A stretch of DNA of 64,000 nucleotides from contig CAWALU010000016.1 of the NCBI GenBank assembly GCA_963782985.1, positions 1-64,000 on the forward strand. Reading direction: 5' to 3'. This document shows, in pieces, positions 18,606 to 28,079 of the stretch. The stretch comes from CAVSWT01 sp963782985. Its GTDB lineage: Bacteria > Bacteroidota > Ignavibacteria > Ignavibacteriales > Ignavibacteriaceae. The notes below the pieces were generated by a model. The model was not told the DNA's origin. It worked only from the letters and a program-made list of their open reading frames with translations, and did no database searches. How positions within the stretch are numbered: position 1 is the stretch's first letter; the number at the start of each line of letters is the position of its first letter. The translations under genes were made by a program, and so were the position numbers.

Positions 18606-18805
18606 TAGGTTTTTATAAATATGAAATAGATAATTTTAAAAGCTTTAAAAAACTAATTAAAATAATTATGGAATGAAATGATTACGGCAATACCTGAACG
18701 ATATCCACGCGGATTATAAGAAAGGTTAGCAATAAATTGCTCAATGGTTTCGAATTAGTATTCTTAAAAAGTTACCCAAAATTATATTAGAATATTAATA
18801 ACTTT

Positions 18806-20047
18806 TTAAGATAAAACATGGTTCTTTCCAATAACAACAATACCGCTTTCAGTAACGGTAAATTTTTTCTTGTCGCCTTCAAGATCAAAACCAATTTCAT
18901 AACCTTCCGGCACATTTACGTTTTTATCAATAATTGCGCGGCGAATTCTTGCGTGTCTTCCGATGTTGCAGTTATTCATTATTATTGAATCGGTTACGTA
19001 CGAAAAACTATTTACTCTTACATTCGGACCAAGTAATGAACGCTCCACAAGTCCGCCGGAAACAATTGAGCCGTCGCATATAAGAGAATTTAAAGTTCTT
19101 CCCACTCGTTCGCCTTCATGCGATACTGTCTTAGCGGGTGGGAATTGCAGCAGGTGAGTTCTCATGGGCCATTCGCGGTCATAAAAATTAAACTCCGGCG
19201 TAATGCTAATTAAATCCATACTTGCCGCATAATAGCTGTCGATAGTTCCAATATCCTTCCAGTAAGGTTTTGTTTTTTTATTTTCATCTTCAAATTTATA
19301 AGCGATAACTTTTCTTTTTGACTCCACCATAAACGGAATTACATCGTGCCCAAAATCATAAGATTTAATTTTTTTTGCTTCCATTTCATGAAAAATATCT
19401 CTTAAAGTTGAAGCGTTAAAAACATAGATTCCCATATTTACAAAAGAAGCTTCCGGGTTATCGGGAATTGTCGGAGGGTTAGCGGGCTTTTCAATAAATG
19501 AATTGATATTATATTTATCATCCACGCCAACAATACCAAAGCGGTGGGCTTCAGATTTAGGAACCTCGTTGCAGGCAATTGAAAGATCGGCTTTACTTTC
19601 AACGTGGTATTGAAGAAATTTTAAGTAATCCATTTTATAAATATGATCGCCGCCTAAAACCAAAACCCACTTTGCTTTATCTTCTGAAGAAAAAAGATTT
19701 AAATTTTGATAAAGAGCGTTAGCTGTTCCAAGATACCAATCATTATTTAATTTACGCTGCGGCGGAACGGAATAAATAAACTCGCCAAGTTCAGGATTAA
19801 AAATACTCCACGCTTCAAAAATGTGCTGGTTAAGCGAATCGGATTTATATTGAGTGAGAACATAAATTCTACGCAAGCCTGAATTCAGACAATTGGAGAG
19901 CGCAAAATCAATAATCCTATATTTGCCTCCAAATGGCACTGCGGGTTTGCTACGGTATGATGTAAGCGGGTCTAATCTTTCGCCTTGTCCGCCGGCTAAT
20001 AACATTGTAACTGTATCCCTCAGAATTGATGAACCTGGAAATGCCAT
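18806..20047 (-). CDS. glgC: Glucose-1-phosphate adenylyltransferase
   Basis: The 413-residue GlgC has the nucleotide-binding start LLAGGQGERLDPLT with the regulatory PFGGKYRIIDF segment, VLVLGGDHIYKMDY, IEKPANPP for glucose-1-phosphate, and a C-terminal left-handed beta-helix (IIMNNCNIGRHARIRRAIID). It makes ADP-glucose from ATP and glucose-1-phosphate, the committed step of glycogen synthesis. No other glg gene is adjacent. The 195-base gap to the divergent peptidase gene probably holds promoters for both. Confidence 0.96.
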   Translation of the reverse strand: MAFPGSSILRDTVTMLLAGGQGERLDPLTSYRSKPAVPFGGKYRIIDFALSNCLNSGLRRIYVLTQYKSDSLNQHIFEAWSIFNPELGEFIYSVPPQRKLNNDWYLGTANALYQNLNLFSSEDKAKWVLVLGGDHIYKMDYLKFLQYHVESKADLSIACNEVPKSEAHRFGIVGVDDKYNINSFIEKPANPPTIPDNPEASFVNMGIYVFNASTLRDIFHEMEAKKIKSYDFGHDVIPFMVESKRKVIAYKFEDENKKTKPYWKDIGTIDSYYAASMDLISITPEFNFYDREWPMRTHLLQFPPAKTVSHEGERVGRTLNSLICDGSIVSGGLVERSLLGPNVRVNSFSYVTDSIIMNNCNIGRHARIRRAIIDKNVNVPEGYEIGFDLEGDKKKFTVTESGIVVIGKNHVLS

Positions 20048-20108
20048 TACTTTACTCCTCCTTTATGAAAAATAATAATAGAAATTGATATACTTAATAT
20101 TGATTTGT

Positions 20109-20136
20109 TTGACAATTAAAGAAATCGTTAAATTTG
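20109..20136 (+). promoter_or_regulatory. Candidate Bacteroidota-type promoter upstream of the M1 peptidase
   Basis: TTG at 20109-20111 and TAAATTTG at 20129-20136 match the TTG...TAnnTTTG promoter pattern known for Bacteroidota, with 17 bases between the elements. It points towards the peptidase gene and would give a leader of about 100 bases. This is a pattern match only. Confidence 0.35.
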
Positions 20137-20242
20137 TTTTGATAATATAATAATGAGTTAAACTGTAATTGGTAATAAGTTATAAAATTCTTTTTAAGAA
20201 GTAAATTAAATTAAGCAAAGTTTTTATAGCTATTTTATAAGT

Positions 20243-21976
20243 TTGATAACAATATTGATACAAAACAAATATAAAATTATAGCTGCGTTATTTTTTGCGG
20301 CAATCTTTTTTATAGGATGGGAAATGGGAATTTCTCCCTTAAAACAAAGCTTGCAAACTATAACTAAAAGCAAAGAACAATTTCAAAAAAAATATATGTC
20401 GGTTAAAGTTGGACTTCCTGAAAATTACATTTCGGAAAATCAAAATTTTATTGATGTGTTAGAATACGATCTTAACATAGATCTATTTCCGAAAGAAAAA
20501 AAATTACACGGCGATATTACAATCACTGGAAAACTGCTGGATAAAAATTTAAATGAAATTGATCTTAATTTTTATGATAATATGAAAATTGAAAAATGCG
20601 AATTTAATAATGTTGAATCAGAATTTAGAAATGATGGAACAAGATTAAGTATTCCTATAAGCGCAAAAATAAAATCCGATTCATTTAACATTAGAATTGT
20701 TTATGGAGGCACGCCGGAAAAAGCCGGACTCGCCGGTTTCGTATTTGGAGAGATAAATGATGAAAGTTTAATTTATAATTTAAGCGAACCTAATTATGCG
20801 TCAAGCTGGTTTCCATGCAATGATATACCTTCAGACAAAGCTATGCTGAATATTAAAATAACGAATGATTCATCGCAAACTTCAGTTTCAAATGGATTGT
20901 TGTATAATATAGAAAGCAAAGGAAGCAGAAAAACATATTCGTGGAAAACCGTTTATCCCATTTCAACTTATTTAATTTGTATTTATTCGTCTAACTATTC
21001 TTATTTTGAAGACAAGTATATTTCTTTGGATAAACAAGATACAATGAAAATTCAATATTATGTTTTGCCGAAGCACCTTGAGAATGCTAAAAAAGATTTT
21101 TCGGAGCATCCTAAATTTATTGAGTTCTTTTCCAGAACCTTTGGTGAATATCCGTTTATAAAAGAGAAATATGGAGCAGCGGAATTTCTTTGGCAATTAG
21201 GCGCAATGGAGCATCAAACAATTACGGGAATTGGTTCAAATTTTGTCAGCGGGAATAATTTTTTTAGAGATATTTATATTCATGAATTAGCGCATCAATG
21301 GTGGGGCGATGCAATTACCCCTAAATCATGGAATGATATATGGTTAAATGAAGGCTTCGCAAGTTATTCGGAAGCTCTCTATTCAGAATATAAAGCAGGT
21401 AAAAAAGCATTAATTTCTACAATGTTGAGTAAATATCAGGACAACTTTAATGGAATACTTTCCGAGCCAGATGATGATCTTTTCTCTTCGACAGTTTATG
21501 ATAAAGGAGCATGGGTTTTACACATGCTTCGATGGGAGGTTGGAGATTCAACTTTCTTTAAAATTCTTAGGGAATATTATCAAGAATTTAAATACAAGAC
21601 TGTAACTACAAAAGATTTTGAAAATATTACTGAAAAGATTTCGAGCAAAGATTTATCGCAATTTTTTAAACAATGGGTTTATGAGGGCGAAGGAAACATT
21701 ACTTTAATTTATGATTGGGATGCGGAAAAAGATAATGCCGACTTCATTTTAAATCTTTCACTTGAACAAGTTCAGGATGAATATTCAACTTACATTTTTC
21801 CGCTTGAATTTAAAATTATTTATGAAGATAGCAGCAGCAGTTTTAAAAAGTTGGACATTACTGAGAGAGATGAAAAATTTAATTTTCAATTGAAAAAAAA
21901 GCCTATCGAAATAAAATTTGATCCTAATCATTGGCTGCTTGCTAATATTAGATCAAAAGGATATTCTAATAATTAA
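20243..21976 (+). CDS. M1-family metallopeptidase, membrane-anchored
   Basis: The 577-residue protein starts with one hydrophobic segment (IIAALFFAAIFFIGW), likely an anchor or uncleaved signal. Zinc ligands are H347 and H351 in HELAHQWWGD and E370 in NEGFASYSEA. The substrate-binding exopeptidase loop reads GAMEH (H324) where GAMEN is usual, a replacement I also recall from other bacterial members. It trims N-terminal residues from peptides, probably in the periplasm. It lacks the long C-terminal helical domain of PepN (about 870 residues). TTG 20243 is the annotated start, without a clear ribosome site; no nearby ATG keeps the full anchor. Confidence 0.85.
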   Translation: MITILIQNKYKIIAALFFAAIFFIGWEMGISPLKQSLQTITKSKEQFQKKYMSVKVGLPENYISENQNFIDVLEYDLNIDLFPKEKKLHGDITITGKLLDKNLNEIDLNFYDNMKIEKCEFNNVESEFRNDGTRLSIPISAKIKSDSFNIRIVYGGTPEKAGLAGFVFGEINDESLIYNLSEPNYASSWFPCNDIPSDKAMLNIKITNDSSQTSVSNGLLYNIESKGSRKTYSWKTVYPISTYLICIYSSNYSYFEDKYISLDKQDTMKIQYYVLPKHLENAKKDFSEHPKFIEFFSRTFGEYPFIKEKYGAAEFLWQLGAMEHQTITGIGSNFVSGNNFFRDIYIHELAHQWWGDAITPKSWNDIWLNEGFASYSEALYSEYKAGKKALISTMLSKYQDNFNGILSEPDDDLFSSTVYDKGAWVLHMLRWEVGDSTFFKILREYYQEFKYKTVTTKDFENITEKISSKDLSQFFKQWVYEGEGNITLIYDWDAEKDNADFILNLSLEQVQDEYSTYIFPLEFKIIYEDSSSSFKKLDITERDEKFNFQLKKKPIEIKFDPNHWLLANIRSKGYSNN

Positions 21977-22027
21977 AAAAATGCTTTCTTAAAATTCGCT
22001 TATAAAAATTTTAATCAAATCTAAACT

Positions 22028-22753
22028 GTGCCGAAAACCTATTTATTTATATCTGATATTCATTTGGGATTGAGAGAAAAAGAAATTGAATCTCAAAAGG
22101 AAATTTTATTAATAAACTTTCTAAAATTTGCGCAAGAAAATTGCAGCGAACTTTTTATTGTTGGCGATCTTTTTGATTATTGGTTTGAATACAAATACGT
22201 TTATCAAAAAGGATTTTTTAAAACTTTAAATGCATTAAAGAACTTAACTGAGAGCGGAGTTAAGCTTCATTATTTTATTGGAAATCATGATTTTATGCAC
22301 AAGGATTTTTTTGAAAATGAAATTGGCGCAATAATGTATGAAGACGCAATTGAAACAACTTTAAATGATAAAAAATTTTTTATTGGTCACGGCGATGGAC
22401 TTGTAAAAAATGATTATGGTTACAATCTTTTAAAAAAAATTATGCGAAATAAAAAAATTCAAAAACTTTATTCATTAATTCATCCGGATTTAGGAATTTC
22501 ACTTGCCAGCAACACAAGTAAAAAAAGCAGAGACTATACCGCTAAAAAAAATTATGGCGAAGTTGACGGACTTTTTGAAACGGCAAAAAATAAAATTGAT
22601 GGCGGGTTCGATTTTGTATTGTTTGGTCATCTACACAAAAGAATTTATGAAAAATATAAAGATGGTTATTACATAAATTTGGGTTCGTGGCTTGATGCTC
22701 CGTGTTATGGAATATTTAAAGATAATACTTTCAAAATTGTAGACTGGAAATAA
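22028..22753 (+). CDS. lpxH: UDP-2,3-diacylglucosamine diphosphatase (LpxH-like)
   Basis: The 241-residue calcineurin-like phosphoesterase has all metal motifs: SDIHLG, GDLFDYWFEY, GNHDF, GHGDG and FGHLHK. The YWFEY spacing and GHGD are characteristic of LpxH, which hydrolyses UDP-2,3-diacylglucosamine to lipid X during lipid A synthesis at the inner membrane face. The start is GTG 22028. The next gene, a class A penicillin-binding protein, begins one base after its stop, so the two envelope enzymes are probably cotranscribed. Confidence 0.85.
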   Translation: MPKTYLFISDIHLGLREKEIESQKEILLINFLKFAQENCSELFIVGDLFDYWFEYKYVYQKGFFKTLNALKNLTESGVKLHYFIGNHDFMHKDFFENEIGAIMYEDAIETTLNDKKFFIGHGDGLVKNDYGYNLLKKIMRNKKIQKLYSLIHPDLGISLASNTSKKSRDYTAKKNYGEVDGLFETAKNKIDGGFDFVLFGHLHKRIYEKYKDGYYINLGSWLDAPCYGIFKDNTFKIVDWK

Positions 22754-22754
22754 T

Positions 22755-25031
22755 ATGGCTAAAAAGAATTCTTCTAATATAGATTTTAAAAAATATTTTA
22801 ATGAACGCGGGAAGAAAATTAAAAATAGTTCCCGCAAAGTTAGTCGTAAAACTTGGCTTACTATTAGCGGAATACTGCTCGCTATTTTTATTGCATTTCT
22901 TATTTATGTTTATAGCGGGCTTCCTTCGCTTGAAGAATTGGAAAATCCAAAACCAGAACTGGCAAGCAAGGTTTATACAATTGACGGCGAACTTTTGGGG
23001 CAGTTTTTTATTCAAAATAGAATTGAAACAAACATTGATAGCCTGCCGCCATATTTAATAAACGCATTGATATCAACGGAGGACCGCCAATTTTACAATC
23101 ATTGGGGCGTGGATTTATCCCGGGTATTTAAAGCTATCGTAAAAAATATTTTTACTTTTTCTCGCGAAGGCGCCAGCACCATTACACAGCAGCTAGCAAA
23201 AAATCTTTATCAGTTAAAAAGTTATAATGAGAATGTTTTTCAAACAGGGATTAGAAAAATAAGGGAGTGGATAACATCAATACAAATAGAAAGAACTTAC
23301 ACCAAGAAAGAAATATTGGAATTGTATTTTAATATTTCGTATTTCGGCAAAAGCGCTTACGGAATTGAAACTGCTTCCAGAATTTACTTTAACAAAGACG
23401 CTTCAGATTTAACGTTGCCTGAAGCTGCGCTATTTGTTGCGCTGTTAAAATCGGATGTGTATTATGATCCTGTTAAGCATAAAGAAAATGCTTTTGCCCG
23501 CAGAAATCTCGTATTATATAATATGGTTCAAACAGGGACTTTGGATAAAGAAAAATATGAACAGCTGAAGAAGCTGCCCATTGAACTTGCCTCTGATAAA
23601 ATATCCGGTTCCAAAACTATAGCGCCGCATTTTATGGAATATGTTCGTCAGCAAATGGAAACTATGTCTGATAAATATGGCTATAATCTGTATCGCGATG
23701 GGCTAAATATTTACACCACCATTGATATGAGAATGCAGCAGTTTGCTAACAAAGCTGCCGCGGATCATTTAGAAGAGTATCAAAAAATATTTGATAAAAA
23801 TTGGAGTTGGAATAAAAATAAAAGTCTGCTTGCAAGCCTGGTAGATAGGGCGATTAAAACTTCTTCCAACTATAAAAACGTTTCGTCAAAAGAAGAAAAA
23901 GCAAGCGTATATAACAAATTAAAGTATGATGAAAAATTTATTAATAAAGTAAAAAAGGATGCAAGCGCTATTCAAGTTGGCTTTGTCGTAATAGATCCAA
24001 CTAATGGGCAAATAAGAGCAATGGTTGGCGGTGAAAATCAAGATTTTGGAAGAGGATTAAATCATGTTACCGGAATTCGCCGGCAGCCTGGTTCTTCATT
24101 CAAACCTTTCGTCTATGCAACTGCAATTGATAGAGGCTATTTCCCTGAATTTTCTCTGCTAAATCAAAAGTTTGATTATAACGGATGGTCGCCTTCAAAT
24201 TCAAATGGCGAGTATGGCGGCTTTATGACTTTACGCGAAGCTCTCGCTAATTCGGTAAATGTTATTGCGGGGAGAATGACTATCAGCGATATTGCCCCGC
24301 CTGAACAAGTTATAAATTATGCAAGACGAATGGGAATTCAGTCTAACATTTCCGCTTATCCTTCTATTGCTTTAGGCACATCGGAAGTAACTCCCTTAGA
24401 AATAACTTCTGCATTCGGTACGCTGGCAAATAATGGAATTCACGTTGAGCCTAATTCTATTTTAAAAATTGAAGATAAGAATGGAATTTTAATTGACGAA
24501 TTTCATCCGGTTTACAGCGAAGCAATTTCGCCTGAGACTGCCTCTATTGTTGCCGATATGATGCAGGACGTGGTGAATTATGGAACAGGCGCGGGAGTTA
24601 GAAGATATTTTCATCGCCCTGCAGCGGGTAAAACCGGCACCACACAAGATTTTGCCGACGCCTGGTTTATTGGATACACTCCTCAGCTTGTCGCGGGAGT
24701 TTGGGTTGGCTTTGATGATCATCGAGTTAAGTTTACCAATTGGTATGGGCAGGGAGCAAAAGCAGCGCTGCCGATTTGGGCAAAATTTATGGCGGAAACT
24801 TATGAGAAAATTAAATTGCCTTTGGAATATTTTAAATTAGCGGATGGCGTCGATACAGCAAGATTCTGTAAGGAAACAATAGACCTGGGCGATACAAAAA
24901 CCGCAACCGAATATTGCCCGGTTGTTGTATCCGATATTGTAAACTCAAAATACATTCCCCGAAAATGTGAAATACATACTGGTGGGCAAAAAATAAAACC
25001 TGAAGACAAGAGGGGAGATACTGGCTGGTAA
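22755..25031 (+). CDS. Class A penicillin-binding protein (PBP1A type)
   Basis: The 758-residue bifunctional peptidoglycan synthase has a short cytoplasmic stretch and a single membrane helix (about 34-54, WLTISGILLAIFIAFL). A GT51 glycosyltransferase follows (STEDRQFYNHWGVD with the catalytic Glu, GASTITQQLAKNLY), then a transpeptidase domain with S447/K450 in PGSSFKPF, the SVN motif in ALANSVNVIAG and K626 in KTGTTQDFADAWF. It polymerises glycan strands and cross-links stem peptides. It lies one base after lpxH and ends about 150 bases before the tRNA-Leu. Confidence 0.95.
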   Translation: MAKKNSSNIDFKKYFNERGKKIKNSSRKVSRKTWLTISGILLAIFIAFLIYVYSGLPSLEELENPKPELASKVYTIDGELLGQFFIQNRIETNIDSLPPYLINALISTEDRQFYNHWGVDLSRVFKAIVKNIFTFSREGASTITQQLAKNLYQLKSYNENVFQTGIRKIREWITSIQIERTYTKKEILELYFNISYFGKSAYGIETASRIYFNKDASDLTLPEAALFVALLKSDVYYDPVKHKENAFARRNLVLYNMVQTGTLDKEKYEQLKKLPIELASDKISGSKTIAPHFMEYVRQQMETMSDKYGYNLYRDGLNIYTTIDMRMQQFANKAAADHLEEYQKIFDKNWSWNKNKSLLASLVDRAIKTSSNYKNVSSKEEKASVYNKLKYDEKFINKVKKDASAIQVGFVVIDPTNGQIRAMVGGENQDFGRGLNHVTGIRRQPGSSFKPFVYATAIDRGYFPEFSLLNQKFDYNGWSPSNSNGEYGGFMTLREALANSVNVIAGRMTISDIAPPEQVINYARRMGIQSNISAYPSIALGTSEVTPLEITSAFGTLANNGIHVEPNSILKIEDKNGILIDEFHPVYSEAISPETASIVADMMQDVVNYGTGAGVRRYFHRPAAGKTGTTQDFADAWFIGYTPQLVAGVWVGFDDHRVKFTNWYGQGAKAALPIWAKFMAETYEKIKLPLEYFKLADGVDTARFCKETIDLGDTKTATEYCPVVVSDIVNSKYIPRKCEIHTGGQKIKPEDKRGDTGW

Positions 25032-25106
25032 TTCAAATAAAAAAATTGTTTAAAAATAATTTTGTAATTTCGTTTTTGAATTTTTGATAATAATTTTATT
25101 CTTATT

Positions 25107-25169
25107 GCCTGGATGGTGAAACCTGCCTGACCGGTAGGCAGGTTGGTAGACGCGCCGGATTAAAAATAA
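25107..25169 (+). pseudogene. Truncated tRNA-Leu(UAA) remnant interrupted by a palindrome
   Basis: GCCTGGATGGTGAAA (25107-25121) and TTGGTAGACGCGCCGGATTA (25143-25162, then AAAAT) read as the 5' half of a leucine tRNA, closely similar to the intact tRNA-Leu just downstream. The anticodon loop would be ATTAAAA (anticodon UAA). A 21-23 base near-palindrome splits the D-loop, and the sequence departs from the tRNA after the anticodon loop, so no 3' half exists. It cannot fold into a working tRNA. Confidence 0.75.
25121..25143. repeat. REP-like palindrome inside the tRNA remnant
   Basis: The arms ACCTGCCT (25121-25128) and AGGCAGGT (25136-25143) flank a seven-base centre GACCGGT. The element is GC-rich in an AT-rich neighbourhood and sits exactly where the D-loop of the tRNA-Leu copy should be continuous. 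This indicates insertion after the tRNA sequence existed. Confidence 0.75.
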
Positions 25170-25184
25170 TATTAAATAAAAATT

Positions 25185-25268
25185 GCCCGGATGGTGGAAT
25201 TGGTAGACACGCTAGATTCAGAGTCTAGTGAGGGTTCCCTCGTGCAGGTTCAAGTCCTGTTCCGGGTA
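25185..25268 (+). tRNA. tRNA-Leu (anticodon CAG)
   Basis: The acceptor stem is GCCCGGA/TCCGGGT (a G-U closes position 1). The anticodon stem CTAGA/TCTAG carries loop TTCAGAG (anticodon CAG), a long class II variable arm (TGAGGGTTCCCTCGT) is present, and the T-arm reads GCAGGTTCAAGTCCTGT. The discriminator base is A; the CCA tail is not encoded. Confidence 0.96.
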
Positions 25269-25628
25269 CAAATTTTAACTGCAAAATTCATTTAATACAG
25301 TTGCTATTTATTTTGAAAATTTAAAATCCTAAATAACATATTTTTTTTTAAATTCTCTGCATCCGCCTTCAACTAAATTCATGTAACCCTCCGGAGTGTG
25401 AGTCTTTTGTTTTTGTGAACTAAAATAGAATTTATTAGTAAATACACGTTGGCGAATTCACAATATTTTCTCTTCTTAAAAAGAAATTAAACCTTGCAGC
25501 AGTTTACTTTGTCTTAGGTGTATCGTAAATAAATTGTTTTTAGAAAATTATATAATATATTTATGAGAAATTTTAAGTAAGAATTTTAATCGATCATTGA
25601 AAAAAATAATTATAAGCAAAGAATATAA
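25269..25628. other. Gene-poor gap with a short decayed reading frame
   Basis: This 360-base gap lies between the tRNA and the TonB receptor. On the minus strand a 42-codon open stretch (25329-25457) ends with residues reading HTPEGYMNLVEGGCREF and KKKYVI, and an internal ATG has GGAGG just upstream. It looks protein-like but I cannot assign a family; it may be the tail of a lost gene. Nothing else stands out. Confidence 0.3.
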
Positions 25629-28061
25629 ATGAAACAGAAAATAATGGTAACGTTGTTTATTTTAATACTAATTATAACTAACAATTACGCGCAGCAAGGC
25701 TCAAAAAGGGGAGCATTGGGCGGTTCAGTATCCGGAGAAGTTCATGACACCACAAGCAACTCTGCTATTGAATACGCTAACGTGGTTTTGTTCAATTCGT
25801 CTGATAGTTCACAAGTTACAGGAACTATCACAGACATTGGCGGCAAATTTAATTTAACCGGAATTAAAACGGGAAGTTATTATTTGAATGTTCAGTTCAT
25901 TGGTTTCGAAAAAAAAACTTTCAGAATAATAATCGAACCTTCAAATTCTAAAATTAATCTTGGCAAAATATTTTTAAGTCCAGCTTCTGTTATTTTAGAT
26001 AATGTTGTAGTAGAAGGAACCCGTTCTCCCATTTCATATCAAATAGATAAAAAAATAATTGACCCAAGCCAGCTTCCAACAACTGTTTCGGGCAACGCCG
26101 CCGACGTGCTGGAAAATGTTCCTTCTATTACTACTGACATTGAAGGGAATGTTAGTCTTAGAGGAAGTTCAAGTTTTACTGTTTTAATTGACGGAAGACC
26201 TTCTGTAATGGACGCGCAGGATGCCCTTCAGCAGATACCCGCAAGCTCTATAGAAACTATTGAAATAATTACTAACCCTTCTGCTAAATATGATCCCGAA
26301 GGTAATTCGGGAATTATTAATATTAAACTTAAGAAGGCTAAAAATTACGGACTAAGCGGAGTGGTAAATGGAAATGCCGGGCTTAGCGATAAATACGGCG
26401 GAGATTTTTTATTTGAATATAAAACTTCCCCGGTAAATTATAATTTTGGTGTTGATTATAACCGCAGGTTTTTTCCCGGTACTCATTTAAATCGAAAGCA
26501 ATTTGTTAATAATAGTGGCATCTCTTACATAAACTCGCAAGGCGATAATGAGAGAGGGAGAATTTCTTTTGGATTACGCGGTGGAATTGATTTGAATTTA
26601 AGCGAGAATGATTTTTTAAGTTTTGGTTCTAGATACGGTTATAGAGATGGAAGCCGAAATGAAGTTTTAAATTTTGAAGAATGGTCGAATTTAAGTTCTG
26701 CCAAAACATATTTTAAAAGCGATAATGATCGCAGCCGCTCTGGTTACTACTATGCGCTGAACACTAACTATACAAAAAAATTTAGCGGGGAGGGACATCA
26801 GATTCAAAGCGAATTATTTTACAGTCATAATAATGGCGACGAAAGTACAACTTCCGCGGAAACAAAGGCAGGGGTACAATTTAGCGGGAAAAAAACTACT
26901 GAAACCGGTCCATCAAATGAAGTAAGAGGAAAAATTGATTACACATTACCTTTTGATAAAACCAGTAAATTCGAAGCCGGCGCACAAGGCGAAATGGATT
27001 TATCAAAAGATATAAACGGACTTTATGATTTTGATTCTGTATCGTACTCTTACATTTATCAGCCTGCATACAGCAATTCGATTAATTACAATAGAAGTGA
27101 ACTTGCCATATATTCTCTATACGCAAATGAGATTAATAATTTTGGATTTCAGGGCGGAATTCGAACTGAATACACTTTGCAGAAAATTGATTTAACCGAA
27201 AAAGAACTCTCTTACAAAATAGATAGATGGGATTTTTTTCCAACCCTGCACACTTCATATAAATTGAAAAGCGGTTCTCAATTTATGCTGAGCTATACCC
27301 GCAGAATAGATCGTCCCAATGGATGGGAGTTAGAGCCTTTTGAAACTTATATGGATGCAAATAATATTCGGCGCGGCAATCCTTCTCTTAAGCCTGAATT
27401 TATTGACTCTTATGAGTTTGGATTTCAAACTTTTTTAGGAACTGTTTCGTTTTCAAATGAACTCTATTACAGATTTACACACAACAAAGTTGAGAGAATC
27501 TCTTCAGCCTATCTTGATAATTACACCTTGAATACTGTTGAGAATGTAGGAACTGATTATTCGCTGGGTTCAGAGTTTATGATTAATTTTGATCTCTTTA
27601 AATTTTGGAATACAAATTTGATGGGCAATCTTTATAATTACAGAGTTGAAGGAGTTCTAAACGATCAATCTTTTAACAAGCAAAGTTTTAATTGGAATGC
27701 TAGAATTAATAATTCTTTTAAAATTACTCAAGCAACGCAGCTTCAAATAAATGTGAATTACAGAAGCCCATCGGTTTCATCGCAGGATAAAACGGAGGGA
27801 TTCTTTACTACTGATTTGGCTGTTAAGCAAGATTTAATACAGAAAAAATTGTCTCTCACTTTGCAGGTTCGGGATTTATTCAGCACAGCAAAATATGAAT
27901 CGACCACAACGGGCGTGAATTATTTTAGCTACAATTATTTTACCAGGCAATCGCCTATGATAATGTTAAACCTAAAATTGAATTTTAATAATTTTAAAAA
28001 TGACGAGGAAAGAAAAAGGGGAGATCAACCGTCTAATGATGGGGGAGATGAAGACTTCTAA
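25629..28061 (+). CDS. TonB-dependent outer-membrane receptor (carboxypeptidase-regulatory-like, OMP_b-brl type)
   Basis: The 810-residue protein has a signal peptide, then a carboxypeptidase-regulatory-like beta-sandwich (SGEVHDTTSNSAIEYANVVL to about residue 120). A plug domain follows (GNAADVLENVPSITTD, VSLRGSSSFTVLIDGRPS, IETIEIITNPSAKYDPEG), then a long beta-barrel rich in aromatic strands, ending with a charged tail. This architecture imports siderophores, glycans or peptides across the outer membrane with TonB-ExbBD energy. No SusD or substrate-specific neighbour is present, so the ligand cannot be named. Confidence 0.88.
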   Translation: MKQKIMVTLFILILIITNNYAQQGSKRGALGGSVSGEVHDTTSNSAIEYANVVLFNSSDSSQVTGTITDIGGKFNLTGIKTGSYYLNVQFIGFEKKTFRIIIEPSNSKINLGKIFLSPASVILDNVVVEGTRSPISYQIDKKIIDPSQLPTTVSGNAADVLENVPSITTDIEGNVSLRGSSSFTVLIDGRPSVMDAQDALQQIPASSIETIEIITNPSAKYDPEGNSGIINIKLKKAKNYGLSGVVNGNAGLSDKYGGDFLFEYKTSPVNYNFGVDYNRRFFPGTHLNRKQFVNNSGISYINSQGDNERGRISFGLRGGIDLNLSENDFLSFGSRYGYRDGSRNEVLNFEEWSNLSSAKTYFKSDNDRSRSGYYYALNTNYTKKFSGEGHQIQSELFYSHNNGDESTTSAETKAGVQFSGKKTTETGPSNEVRGKIDYTLPFDKTSKFEAGAQGEMDLSKDINGLYDFDSVSYSYIYQPAYSNSINYNRSELAIYSLYANEINNFGFQGGIRTEYTLQKIDLTEKELSYKIDRWDFFPTLHTSYKLKSGSQFMLSYTRRIDRPNGWELEPFETYMDANNIRRGNPSLKPEFIDSYEFGFQTFLGTVSFSNELYYRFTHNKVERISSAYLDNYTLNTVENVGTDYSLGSEFMINFDLFKFWNTNLMGNLYNYRVEGVLNDQSFNKQSFNWNARINNSFKITQATQLQINVNYRSPSVSSQDKTEGFFTTDLAVKQDLIQKKLSLTLQVRDLFSTAKYESTTTGVNYFSYNYFTRQSPMIMLNLKLNFNNFKNDEERKRGDQPSNDGGDEDF

Positions 28062-28079
28062 AGCCTAGTTATTAGAATG

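Noticed and set aside
25107..25169. Working second tRNA-Leu, or a tRNA with a group I intron in the anticodon loop
   Set aside because: No 3' half (anticodon stem, variable arm, T-arm, acceptor) follows before the next tRNA, and only 16 bases separate them, too few for an intron.
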